Source: an uncultured Bacteroidales bacterium (GTDB lineage: Bacteria; Bacteroidota; Bacteroidia; Bacteroidales; P3). Taken from it: a stretch of DNA of 39,232 nucleotides. A program made the position numbers and the translations under genes. Positions 1 to 7,535 of the stretch are shown here, piece after piece. Within the stretch, counting starts at the first letter, position 1; every line of letters starts with the position of its first letter. Location: assembly GCA_905233475.1 (NCBI GenBank), contig CAJOEN010000027.1, positions 1-39,232 of the forward strand, read 5' to 3'. Below the pieces are notes generated by a model. The model searched no databases and was not told the DNA's origin. It saw nothing but the letters and a program-made list of their open reading frames with translations.

Positions 1-77
1 GCACGCCATTATTCCATTCTTTTGCCTACCCCAAGTTGTACTTGGGGTTATTGAGAGCAGCTCTCTCCAAGAGCATT
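1..77 (+). repeat. Two-hairpin intergenic repeat, copy A
   Basis: This copy begins at or before the window edge. Stem CCCCAAGT, loop TGT, stem ACTTGGGG is followed by the fixed linker TTATTGAGAG. A second hairpin follows, GCTCT with AGAGC around CTCCA. The same order of blocks (GCACGCC, TTCTT, TTGCCT, ACC, hairpin, linker, CTCTCC) occurs on the minus strand at 39138-39232, where the first stem is CCTCACAT/ATGTGAGG. The pairing is kept while the bases differ. It lies just beyond the murB stop, so it could also shape the 3' end of that transcript. Confidence 0.7.
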
Positions 78-90
78 TTTTTATCGGACA

Positions 91-1110
91 CTAATAATTC
101 CGAATCAAAATCGCTTCGGGTTGCAGGCGGACGCCGAACATACTCTCCACGTCGGCGGTAACAGCATTGGCAAGACGCACTACATCGTAACCGTCGCAGC
201 CGCCAAGATTAACAAGCACCAAGGCCTGTTTCTCGTACACTCCTGCCCTGCCCAAGGCACGGCCTTTCCAACCGCTTTTCTCTATCATCCAACCAGCGGC
301 AAGTTTGTAACCGTCGCCGGCAGGATAGGCCACAATGTCGGGGTAACGCTCTTTCAAAGTCTCGTAATGCGTTGCGGTAACCACAGGGTTTTTAAAGAAA
401 CTGCCCACACTGCCCATCGCTTCGGGCTTGGGGAGCTTGCTCCAGCGCAGGTCGGCAATGCACTGCGCCAACTGCTTGGGAGTGGGATTGTCCATATTGT
501 TTTTGGCAAGACACTGATTAACAGCAGTATAAGAAAGATTCAGCTTGGGAGTTTTCTGCAAACGGAAAGTTATCGAAGCTATAAGATAACGCCCGTAGCA
601 GTGTTTGAAAAGGCTGTCGCGGTAACCGAAACGGCAGTCGGTGTTGGAGAAAATCTTTTCGGTACCGTCGGTTATATTGTAAGCCCTTACCTGATGGATA
701 AAATCCTTAGCCTCAACGCCGTATGCACCGATATTCTGCACTGCGGCGGCACCTATGCTACTTGGTATCGCCACAAGGTTTTCCAAACCATACCATTGTT
801 TTTCAAGGCATTGCCACACAAAATCGTCCCACACCTCGCCTGCCTCGGCCTCCACAAAAACGCTGTCGGTGTCCTCCCCTACCTTGTGTATGCCTTTGTT
901 GGCCATACACACCACAAGTCCTTGAAAATCACCAACAAAGACAATATTATTGCCACCACCGAGAAAGAGATGTTTATTTACTGTAGAAAGGTGTTTCTCA
1001 ATCAGTTCGTGGATTTCGGAGCTATGTTCCACAGTTAGCAACTCTTCGGCTTTAGCGTTGATACCGAATGAGTTATATCCGAGTAGCGAGGCATTTTTTT
1101 GTATCTGCAT
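91..1110 (-). CDS. murB: UDP-N-acetylenolpyruvoylglucosamine reductase (MurB)
   Basis: MurB is a cytoplasmic FAD enzyme that uses NADPH to reduce UDP-GlcNAc-enolpyruvate to UDP-MurNAc, the second committed step of peptidoglycan synthesis. The 339-residue length fits the E. coli-like type I family. The FAD-binding LGGGNNIVF stretch is at about 50-58. Candidate active-site residues are all present: Arg164 in GYRDS, Ser237 in GSVGSFFKNP, and Glu332 near the end in LQPEAIL. The ATG is preceded by an A-rich leader. It lies 111 bases downstream of the sirtuin gene on the same strand and could be read from it. The gap holds a 6-bp hairpin (CTCGCC, TTC, GGCGAG at 1148-1162) but no T-tract on the transcribed strand, so it does not look like a terminator. 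Confidence 0.97.
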   Translation of the reverse strand: MQIQKNASLLGYNSFGINAKAEELLTVEHSSEIHELIEKHLSTVNKHLFLGGGNNIVFVGDFQGLVVCMANKGIHKVGEDTDSVFVEAEAGEVWDDFVWQCLEKQWYGLENLVAIPSSIGAAAVQNIGAYGVEAKDFIHQVRAYNITDGTEKIFSNTDCRFGYRDSLFKHCYGRYLIASITFRLQKTPKLNLSYTAVNQCLAKNNMDNPTPKQLAQCIADLRWSKLPKPEAMGSVGSFFKNPVVTATHYETLKERYPDIVAYPAGDGYKLAAGWMIEKSGWKGRALGRAGVYEKQALVLVNLGGCDGYDVVRLANAVTADVESMFGVRLQPEAILIRNY

Positions 1111-1147
1111 AAACTACTTTGTATTTTTCGTTTTCTCTTTTCTCCTG

Positions 1148-1162
1148 CTCGCCTTCGGCGAG
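1148..1162. repeat. Small perfect hairpin between sirtuin gene and murB
   Basis: A 6-bp stem CTCGCC/GGCGAG closes a TTC triloop. A weaker GCC-TTT-GGC motif follows at about 1183-1192. The minus-strand transcript of sirtuin-murB would carry it, followed by an A-rich stretch rather than U, so termination is unlikely. Its role is unknown. Confidence 0.4.
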
Positions 1163-1221
1163 AGAAACCTTGTTGATTGATTCCGCCTTTGGCAGAAAAG
1201 TTTTTTTAACAATTCTCCTAA

Positions 1222-1902
1222 TTACAATGCCATAAGTTCATCAACGACTTTTTTAACGCCTGTACCTGCCTTTTCGGTGTAAACCTTTATATTACGGCTG
1301 ACTTTAACCTCCTTTGGATCAACCAAATAGCATGGTGTTGATTTGGGCACAAAGTTTATAAGTCCTGCCGCAGGATACACGTTGAGCGAAGTGCCGACGA
1401 TAATGAAATAATCGGCCTGCGAGCATACCGCCATAGCTTTTTCCATCATCGGAACAGGCTCGTTGAAAAACACTATGAAAGGCCGCAACATACCGCCGTC
1501 GGGGGCTTTGAGGCCGTACTCAAGCGTGTCGCCCTCGATGGTGAAAGGCACGTTTAGATTGCGGTCGCTGCACGATTTGGTAACCTCGCCATGCAGGTGG
1601 ACTATATTTGTGGAGCCTGCCCTTTCGTGCAGATTGTCAATATTTTGTGTAATGACACACACGTCGTATCTCTCCTCCAAACGGACAAGCTGTTTGTGCC
1701 CTTCGTTGGGCTGTGCTTTAAGCACGTCCTTGCGGCGTGCGTTGTAGAAATCGAGGACAAGTTTTGGGTTGCGCTCCCAAGCCTCGTGGGTGGCCACGTC
1801 CTCCACGCGGTATTGCTCCCAAAGTCCGTCGCTGTCGCGGAAAGTACTGATACCGCTTTCGGCACTAATGCCAGCTCCTGTAAGTACGACTACCTTTTTC
1901 AT
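1222..1902 (-). CDS. cobB: NAD-dependent protein deacylase, sirtuin (CobB/SIRT5-like)
   Basis: Sirtuins remove acyl groups from lysine using NAD+. The 226-residue protein starts at the ATG encoding MKKVVVLTGAG. The frame extends 23 codons further upstream, but that extension lacks family similarity and is rejected as the start. Visible motifs are GAGISAESGI with FR (9-22) for NAD binding, QNIDNLH (86-92), catalytic His104 in HLHG, and GTSLNVYPA (170-178). Tyr53 and Arg56 in FYNARR match the Tyr-x-x-Arg pair that marks class III sirtuins able to take succinyl or malonyl groups. The zinc-module region (about 108-145) has a single cysteine, Cys111, so the usual four-Cys zinc site is absent. It follows the DUF2490 gene by 78 bases. 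Confidence 0.93.
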   Translation of the reverse strand: MKKVVVLTGAGISAESGISTFRDSDGLWEQYRVEDVATHEAWERNPKLVLDFYNARRKDVLKAQPNEGHKQLVRLEERYDVCVITQNIDNLHERAGSTNIVHLHGEVTKSCSDRNLNVPFTIEGDTLEYGLKAPDGGMLRPFIVFFNEPVPMMEKAMAVCSQADYFIIVGTSLNVYPAAGLINFVPKSTPCYLVDPKEVKVSRNIKVYTEKAGTGVKKVVDELMAL

Positions 1903-1980
1903 GAAAATATTTTTTTGTATAACGCAACAAACGGCCGGATTATTGCATTCCGACCGCTTGTTTTTGTTCAATAAGGTTTT

Positions 1981-2805
1981 TCAGAATTCATATATATACT
2001 CCAATCCCACGCTGCCCACAAAGCCCGTTTCTCTGGTGTATGACTTGAGCTTGGTGCCTTCGGCGTTGGCGTCCACCACCTTGTCGGTAACAAAGTCGGC
2101 AAGTACAAAAGCTTTAAGCGAGTTGTTTTTGTTTATCTGCATTTCCACGCCCAACGAGCCACGGTAGCGGTTGGCGTAACAGTCGTTGAAACCGTCGAGG
2201 AACCATCCTGCGTCGCCTTTTTTGTAGCCATCGGGTGTGCGATAAAAAGTACCGTCGTAGGTGGCGTTGATAACAGGTGCGTTGAGGTAGTGGCGCAACT
2301 CGAAAAAAGCGTAAGGCTCAAACATCCCCAAACCCTTGTATTTCACCATTATACGACTTTTCAGCATAATGGCGTCACGCGGGTTCTGATACTCGTTGAA
2401 ATCGTCGGTGCGGTGCGTCATCTGCAAACGTTCTCTAAGCGAGAAATTCCAATCGCCGAACCTCACCGTTCCGGTAGCATCGAACATTAGGCGGTGGCGA
2501 GGAGCGGAGAAAACGCTCGAATCGCTGTTGTAGGGATTGATAAGGGCATAACCGACTCCCAACCTGAAGTTGGAATGTAGTTTATATTTCAGTCCAACAG
2601 TAGTTTGCATTCTGCCAAGTTTGCCAAAATTATCCACCACGCGCATTTCCTCTTCGAGTGTGACATGCAGTTTAGAGAAGATTTCCTTGTCAATTCCCAA
2701 GGACAACCTTCCACAGTATTCGGGAGCAAGCTCCACATCGGTCTGCGAAATGGCCGACAGAGGTATTGCCAGCAGCACTATTGTTATGATTTTTCTTGCT
2801 GTCAT
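1981..2805 (-). CDS. DUF2490 outer-membrane beta-barrel protein
   Basis: A 274-residue protein begins at the ATG giving MTARKIITIVLLAIP, a signal peptide ending near ISQ. The frame also opens six codons earlier at a TTG, which I judge less likely. The mature part alternates hydrophobic and polar residues and has many aromatic strand ends (LGVGYALINPY, YRGSLGVEMQI). It closes with an aromatic C-terminus, EYIYEF, typical of barrels inserted in the outer membrane. DUF2490 proteins have no firmly assigned substrate. The gene lies 40 bases after the DUF4956 gene and ends the VTC/DUF4956 run, which suggests an envelope partner for that system. Family assignment is by recognition of the overall pattern. 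Confidence 0.8.
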   Translation of the reverse strand: MTARKIITIVLLAIPLSAISQTDVELAPEYCGRLSLGIDKEIFSKLHVTLEEEMRVVDNFGKLGRMQTTVGLKYKLHSNFRLGVGYALINPYNSDSSVFSAPRHRLMFDATGTVRFGDWNFSLRERLQMTHRTDDFNEYQNPRDAIMLKSRIMVKYKGLGMFEPYAFFELRHYLNAPVINATYDGTFYRTPDGYKKGDAGWFLDGFNDCYANRYRGSLGVEMQINKNNSLKAFVLADFVTDKVVDANAEGTKLKSYTRETGFVGSVGLEYIYEF

Positions 2806-2845
2806 TTTGTTATGGTTTTTCAATGGTTTGACGTAAGTTTCTCAA

Positions 2846-3589
2846 TCACATATTTTTATAATCCTTATATTTGGTCATGTGGTTGATGGTGTTGAGCTCG
2901 CGTCGGTGGTTGTGGTAAGTAATTTTTATATAGGCAGTGTCCTTTAGGAAATTTATATGTCCCACTTCGGCCTTTACGATGTCCAAACCTGTGCGGTTTT
3001 TCAAATCTTCAATCATCTGGTCGTAGTTCTGCGGTTTTACAAGTTCTATCTTCTCGTAAAGTATTATTTTAGTGGATTTTCTGTGAAGGAACCCACAACT
3101 TTCGAGAATAAGGTTGACGGCCAAAATAAGCAGGTTGAAGACGACAAGCATGGTAAAATCGCCGAAGGTAACGGTTTTGGAGAAGCCGTTGATAACCGAC
3201 AGACCGATAATTTCGAAAAGGTAGGTCATATCGCGGATGGGAATGCTCTCGGTGCGGTAGCGTATCATGCCGAAGATGGCGAAAAGCCCGATTGCCACAG
3301 CCGCTTCCATTTTAGAGTCCTGCAAAAGAAACAGCAACAGAAATATTATCACGCTGAACAGCAGGAATGTAAAGTAATAGTCGCCGCGCTTGCTTTTACG
3401 ATAGTAGAAAAATTGCACTATCGAGAAAGAGAACAGCAGGTGAATGCCGAATTTTATCAGAAAAAGCACCAACGAATCGGCGAACAACAAGGAGCCGTCG
3501 TCGCTCGAATTAAACATTGGACTGTCCCAAAACCCCATACCAAATTCGCTTGCTATTTCGGGGTCGTATTCGATGTTTAGGATATTCAT
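2846..3589 (-). CDS. DUF4956 integral membrane protein
   Basis: A 247-residue protein. Hydrophobic segments at about 41-62, 72-90, 96-109, 122-137 and 143-163 indicate four to five membrane helices. They are followed by a soluble C-terminal domain (about 170-247) predicted to be cytoplasmic. A charged FGMIRYRTESIPIRDMTYLF stretch after the third hydrophobic segment is the hallmark I recognise for DUF4956. Genes of this family are commonly found beside VTC-domain polyphosphate polymerases and CotH-like kinases, and here the VTC gene is immediately upstream. The membrane protein may therefore anchor or serve as channel for the VTC product, but that is inference. The 57-base gap to the VTC gene contains heptamer repeats. 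Confidence 0.85.
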   Translation of the reverse strand: MNILNIEYDPEIASEFGMGFWDSPMFNSSDDGSLLFADSLVLFLIKFGIHLLFSFSIVQFFYYRKSKRGDYYFTFLLFSVIIFLLLFLLQDSKMEAAVAIGLFAIFGMIRYRTESIPIRDMTYLFEIIGLSVINGFSKTVTFGDFTMLVVFNLLILAVNLILESCGFLHRKSTKIILYEKIELVKPQNYDQMIEDLKNRTGLDIVKAEVGHINFLKDTAYIKITYHNHRRELNTINHMTKYKDYKNM

Positions 3590-3606
3590 GGTTTGTTGAA
3601 TTGTTT

Positions 3607-3662
3607 AACTGTGAATTGTAAACTGTAAACTATTAATTCTTAACTTTTAACTCTTAACTAAC
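3607..3662. repeat. Heptameric tandem tract (AAYTNNN, eight units)
   Basis: Eight in-phase 7-mers can be read directly: AACTGTG, AATTGTA, AACTGTA, AACTATT, AATTCTT, AACTTTT, AACTCTT, AACTAAC. The tract fills the gap between the VTC and DUF4956 genes. It runs into the VTC reading frame, where the complement AAGAGTTAA supplies the last two codons (Lys-Ser) and the stop. Confidence 0.85.
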
Positions 3663-4420
3663 TTCTCGATGTATCTAACTTTCTGTTTAAAACGGTTATA
3701 TTTAGCATTTGGATTGGTGAGGACGGTGCCGAGGCAGTATTTGCTTACGCGTTTGGGCTGTATGCGCAGTTGGCGGAAAGTGTTTACTATATGGGAGTTG
3801 GCACGTTGTGTGGGGTCTTGTTTCACCTCCACGATGACGAGGTCGGTCATGCTGTGGCAAGAGATACCCGTGTACCGGTTGTGGAAACGTATGTCGCTGT
3901 CGATGGTAACACGCTCGGTCTTTTCGTTGTTTACGATTGTAATACGGTTGAAATAGTTCTCCACATGAGGCATAAGGGCATCCACTGTGTATTTGGTGCT
4001 TTGGGCAACAAAACCAATAACTTTGGGGAGTGCAAGGCAGTTGTCGAAATCCGTCATTTCCACCGGAATACGTGTCTTTTTGGTCTTGCCGCGATTGTTT
4101 TTGTTCTTAAGTTCGAAAAAAGTGGTGTTGTTCTGACGGTAGCAGCGCACACGCAGTTTCTGACGGTTTAGCTTGCGGTTGTGGTGCACGGTGTACATTT
4201 CCACATCCTCGGTGTCGAAATACAGCGTGTGGTATGGGGCAATAGCCTCGCCACCAATGGTTTGCACTTGGTAATAGTCTTTGAGCATGGCAAAAGCCTC
4301 GTACAGCTGCCCTTTGTTGAGCAGGTACTTGGTGTCGATACGGTTCATCATCTTCACCGCCGTCATGTCCTGCAGCGAAATGGTGTTCATACCGTCGATT
4401 ATGTACTGAAGCTTTTGCAT
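3647..4420 (-). CDS. VTC-domain polyphosphate polymerase-like protein
   Basis: The 257-residue protein has the triphosphate-tunnel fold signature of VTC4, which makes polyphosphate from ATP. In order: MNRIDTKYLL (25-34, giving Arg27, Asp29, Lys31), HTLYFDT (64-70), KLRVRCY (88-94, giving Lys88, Arg90, Arg92), FFELKNK (101-107), VTIDSDIRF (171-179), VIVEVKQ (195-201) and SKYC (226-229). These acidic and basic residues line the tunnel, bind metal and polyphosphate in the family, and all look intact. No signal peptide or membrane segment is visible, so it should act in the cytoplasm. It follows the small secreted-protein gene by 11 bases and precedes DUF4956. The last Lys-Ser-stop lies in a heptamer repeat. 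Polymerase activity is inferred from the family. Confidence 0.88.
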   Translation of the reverse strand: MQKLQYIIDGMNTISLQDMTAVKMMNRIDTKYLLNKGQLYEAFAMLKDYYQVQTIGGEAIAPYHTLYFDTEDVEMYTVHHNRKLNRQKLRVRCYRQNNTTFFELKNKNNRGKTKKTRIPVEMTDFDNCLALPKVIGFVAQSTKYTVDALMPHVENYFNRITIVNNEKTERVTIDSDIRFHNRYTGISCHSMTDLVIVEVKQDPTQRANSHIVNTFRQLRIQPKRVSKYCLGTVLTNPNAKYNRFKQKVRYIEKLVKS

Positions 4421-4431
4421 TGGGTTTGAGA

Positions 4432-4848
4432 TTAGTACGAGTATTCGAAAGTTCGTGTGGTTTCCAGATTGCCTTTGGGCGAATACACATAGATTTTGTG
4501 CCTGGTGCCATCGGCGTTATACTCTATCTTCCTTATTTTCTGAACTTTGTTTTTATGATCATACACCAGTTCGCGGGTACAAACTCCTTTGTCGTCGTAC
4601 TCATAAACCACACGGCTTTTCTGCGAGCCGTTGGACGAATACTCAATCTCCTCCACCTTGCGCCCGTTGGCGTCGTAGCGAATTATGTCGTCGAGCCTCG
4701 GCACTTTGGAGCCTGTTTTCTGTTTGTATTCCTTTATGGTAAGATTTTTCTTGCGTTCGCGTTTTGTATCTTGCGTTTGTTGCGCCGACACCGACATGCA
4801 AAGTCCCGCCATAAGTAGAAAAGCCGTCAATCTAATTATTCTTGCCAT
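4432..4848 (-). CDS. Small secreted protein with YD/RHS-like short repeats
   Basis: A 138-residue protein with a signal peptide (about 1-23, ending SVSAQ). A lysine/arginine-rich segment (29-36) comes next. Short repeats of about 20 residues follow, of the form IRYDANGRKVEEIEY, VVYEYDDKGVCTRELVY, IEYNADGTRHKIYVY. Such Y-x-x-x-G-x strand-turn repeats form extended beta-sheets in many Bacteroidota surface proteins, but I cannot name a family or ligand. It lies 20 bases after the DUF4353 gene and 11 bases before the VTC gene, so it is almost certainly in the same transcript. A role in the periplasm or on the surface alongside the beta-helix protein is inference. Confidence 0.75.
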   Translation of the reverse strand: MARIIRLTAFLLMAGLCMSVSAQQTQDTKRERKKNLTIKEYKQKTGSKVPRLDDIIRYDANGRKVEEIEYSSNGSQKSRVVYEYDDKGVCTRELVYDHKNKVQKIRKIEYNADGTRHKIYVYSPKGNLETTRTFEYSY

Positions 4849-4868
4849 ATTTACTGATTTTTAATGGT

Positions 4869-7535
4869 TTATCGGGTCGTAAGCGAAGTGCCGCTACCCG
4901 AAGTACTTACAGTGGCTCCCGTGTAATATCCGTGCCAGCTTGAGCCACCTGTTATTGTGGCCGATGTGTAAGCCGAATAGGAACCCGCTGTTACGTTTGG
5001 CGAGGTAAAAATGAAATTTGCCGTAGCCTTCTCCAAACTCTTGGCGGTACCGGCATCGAAACCACTGCCGGACAAAGCGGGGTGCTTGAACACACAAACT
5101 TCTTGGTTGCTACTGTTTTTGATAACCAAAGTGCCACCGTAGGTATAGCTTGTCATAAGGTATTTCTGATTGTTAAGCATTGTGGGGGCTGTGGAGTTAT
5201 TCATCGAGAGCACTCCCATATTGCCGCCTCGGGCAAGGAGTGTGGCTCCCGAAATGGTTATGCTGCGGTTTTGCTGTTCGCCAAGGTCAGCATCTATAGC
5301 CTGTTCCGCACCATAGCAAATAATAAGTCCGCCAGCAAGGGTTACGTTGGTGCCGTTGCAGTCCATAGCGTCGTTGTTGCGGCTGTTCACCCACACTTTG
5401 CCGCCTGTAATATTGAGCCATTTCGAAGCGTTGATACCGTCGTCGTAGGCGTTCACTTCTATGGCTCCGCCGTTGATATTTATAGTGTCCTTGCTTTCAA
5501 TACCTTCGGCTGTAGCCGACGAGGTCTGACTACAGTAAACACGCACCATGCCGCTATTGACGGTCAATTTGCCGATTGCTTTAATGCCCTTGGGAGCACC
5601 TTTGTAGCTAATACTCGAGCCACCGCCGCCCGGACCGCCGCCACCGGGTCTGGGTCCGCCACCCGAAGAAACCACATTGGCGCCCGAGGTTTTTACCGAT
5701 ATAGAAATAAGACTGTCGTTGGCTCCAAGTGTGCCTATGGTCAGCTTGCCGTCCACCTTTATTCCACGTCCGCCACGGCCTGTGCTTGTGCACTTCATAT
5801 AGCCACCGTTGATAAAAACATCGCTGTCGGTTTTGATACATGCGGGCGAAAACCCTCTTGTGGAACTGCCGCTGCCGTTGCCTGCCGTAGAAAGCGTCAT
5901 AGTGCCGCCGTTGATATTCAGCAGTCCGTCGGCGGATATGCAACGACCGCCGTTATTAGTTGATGTACAGTTTATTGTAATGTCACCGCCGTTGATTGTG
6001 GTGGTGCCTTTGGCCTTGAAACCAACGCAATATGCTGTGTCGCCGTTGTATATTCCTGTGGCACCGGAGGCGGTTATGTCTATGGTGCCGCCGTTCACAG
6101 TTAGGTTGCCGTCGGTTTTCACCGCTTTGGAACGGGTTCCCGACACCGTCGCAGTAAGCCGTGCCCCTGCATTTATGGTAACTGTATTGTCGCAGGAAAT
6201 ACCTTTGCCGTTGATACCTGTGTTTGTAAGCGTAACTGTACCTGCAACAGACACGTTGCCGTCGCCTTTGATACAAGCCGAAGCGAGGGTGTCCCTAAGG
6301 CCGTTGGAATTGGTGTATGCGTCAGCTCCGCCGTTTACAGTTATATTGTAAGTACCTCCGTTAATGGTTACTATGCCGTCGGCGGATATGCCGCGACCGC
6401 CCACATTGGAGCCGGGGCAGTTGATGGTAACATTGCCGGCAACACCCACGAATTCATTGGCTTTGATACCCGTACAATACGACGGGTCGTAGCCGTTGCC
6501 CAAGGCTTCGAGGGCGTAGGAGCCTGAGGCTGTGATATTAAGCGTGCCTCCAAGTACCGACACACGCTGCTTGGATTTCAGACCTTTCGACTGTTTGCCG
6601 GTAACATTTACGGTAACATCGCCGCCGTTCATGGTAAAAATGCTGTCGCAATTAATACCTTTTACATCGGCGGAGTCGCAGGTAATGCGTATGGTGCCAC
6701 CGTTTATCTCTATATAGCCTTGGTCGCCGTCGATACCATCGCCGGCTGTGCCGGAAACAGCCACCGTACCGCCGTCCATAATAAAGTTGTCCACATTAAT
6801 GCCGTCCTTAACGGCGGACAGCACGTTGATGCTGCCATTGAGCACCTTGGTGGAGCCGCTACTCTGAATGCCGTGTTTGGCCATACCGTAAACGTTGAGT
6901 GTGCCCGTGCCTTGGAAAACAAACTTGCCGGCACTCTGCAAGGCACCTTTTCCCGAATTTGCCGAGCCGTCCTTGAGCATATTTGTAGTGTTGGCCACGA
7001 GATGAACAGTGGCTTTTTGGTCGGAAGCTATTTTTACGGCAGGACCGTTAGGATTGGTGATGGAAACGCCGCGCAAACGCAGTATGATGTTTTTCGAAGT
7101 GGTTACGCTAAGCGAACCCGAAGATGTTGCACCCCAAATGTTATAAACAATGTTATCAGTTGATATTGTGGAGTTTACCGTAACATTAGCTCCCGAAGAG
7201 GTAATGGAAACGCCACTCGATGAATAGGGATTGGTAATGCTTACCGAAGAGCCGTTGTACACTATGTTAATGGTTGTAGATGTGTCGATAGCTGTGGTAT
7301 CACGCACTGTAGAGCTTGCGGTGCCGAACACAAGGCTGTCCACATTGCCGAGATTGTTCTGCCAAAGGTCGGCGTTGAACAAAATGGTGGAGTTGGGAAA
7401 AGTTATGCTGTCCACATTCTCCAAGCTGGTTTGATAGATTACTCCGCCGTTGTTGTAGGCTTTTATATTCTTTTGTGCCGATGCCGAAAGCACGCACACC
7501 GACAGTATTACGGACAATATCGCTACCTTTTTCAT
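4869..7535 (-). CDS. Secreted carbohydrate-binding beta-helix protein (Cthe_2159/DUF4353 type)
   Basis: An 888-residue secreted protein with a signal peptide (about 1-20, ending SASAQ). The N-terminal part (21-75) carries two short motifs, NVDSITF and NVDSLVF. From about residue 90 on there are dozens of turns of a right-handed beta-helix of the form INGGTxxIT, KGIxxDGxxTING. This matches the carbohydrate-binding domain described for the Clostridium thermocellum protein Cthe_2159, which binds cellulose and pectin. A Gly/Pro-rich insert (about 619-641) interrupts the helix. No T9SS sorting domain is present at the C-terminus. Its ATG overlaps the stop of the preceding gene as ATGA, so the two are translationally coupled. 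Binding specificity cannot be read from sequence. Confidence 0.85.
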   Translation of the reverse strand: MKKVAILSVILSVCVLSASAQKNIKAYNNGGVIYQTSLENVDSITFPNSTILFNADLWQNNLGNVDSLVFGTASSTVRDTTAIDTSTTINIVYNGSSVSITNPYSSSGVSITSSGANVTVNSTISTDNIVYNIWGATSSGSLSVTTSKNIILRLRGVSITNPNGPAVKIASDQKATVHLVANTTNMLKDGSANSGKGALQSAGKFVFQGTGTLNVYGMAKHGIQSSGSTKVLNGSINVLSAVKDGINVDNFIMDGGTVAVSGTAGDGIDGDQGYIEINGGTIRITCDSADVKGINCDSIFTMNGGDVTVNVTGKQSKGLKSKQRVSVLGGTLNITASGSYALEALGNGYDPSYCTGIKANEFVGVAGNVTINCPGSNVGGRGISADGIVTINGGTYNITVNGGADAYTNSNGLRDTLASACIKGDGNVSVAGTVTLTNTGINGKGISCDNTVTINAGARLTATVSGTRSKAVKTDGNLTVNGGTIDITASGATGIYNGDTAYCVGFKAKGTTTINGGDITINCTSTNNGGRCISADGLLNINGGTMTLSTAGNGSGSSTRGFSPACIKTDSDVFINGGYMKCTSTGRGGRGIKVDGKLTIGTLGANDSLISISVKTSGANVVSSGGGPRPGGGGPGGGGSSISYKGAPKGIKAIGKLTVNSGMVRVYCSQTSSATAEGIESKDTININGGAIEVNAYDDGINASKWLNITGGKVWVNSRNNDAMDCNGTNVTLAGGLIICYGAEQAIDADLGEQQNRSITISGATLLARGGNMGVLSMNNSTAPTMLNNQKYLMTSYTYGGTLVIKNSSNQEVCVFKHPALSGSGFDAGTAKSLEKATANFIFTSPNVTAGSYSAYTSATITGGSSWHGYYTGATVSTSGSGTSLTTR

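Noticed and set aside
1-90. Copy A as a simple terminator of murB
   Set aside because: The conserved order of blocks shared with copies B and C, and lack of a clean U-tract on the murB strand, point to a repeat. A secondary terminator effect is still possible.
121-1038. 305-codon open frame antisense to murB
   Set aside because: murB motifs and catalytic residues are complete on the minus strand; the antisense translation has no domain.
1903-1971. Longer N-terminus for the sirtuin
   Set aside because: The extra 23 residues have no hydrophobic or family pattern, and sirtuins of this type begin with the strand leading into GAGIS.
3607-3662. CRISPR array
   Set aside because: Units are 7 bases with no spacers; no cas genes are present.
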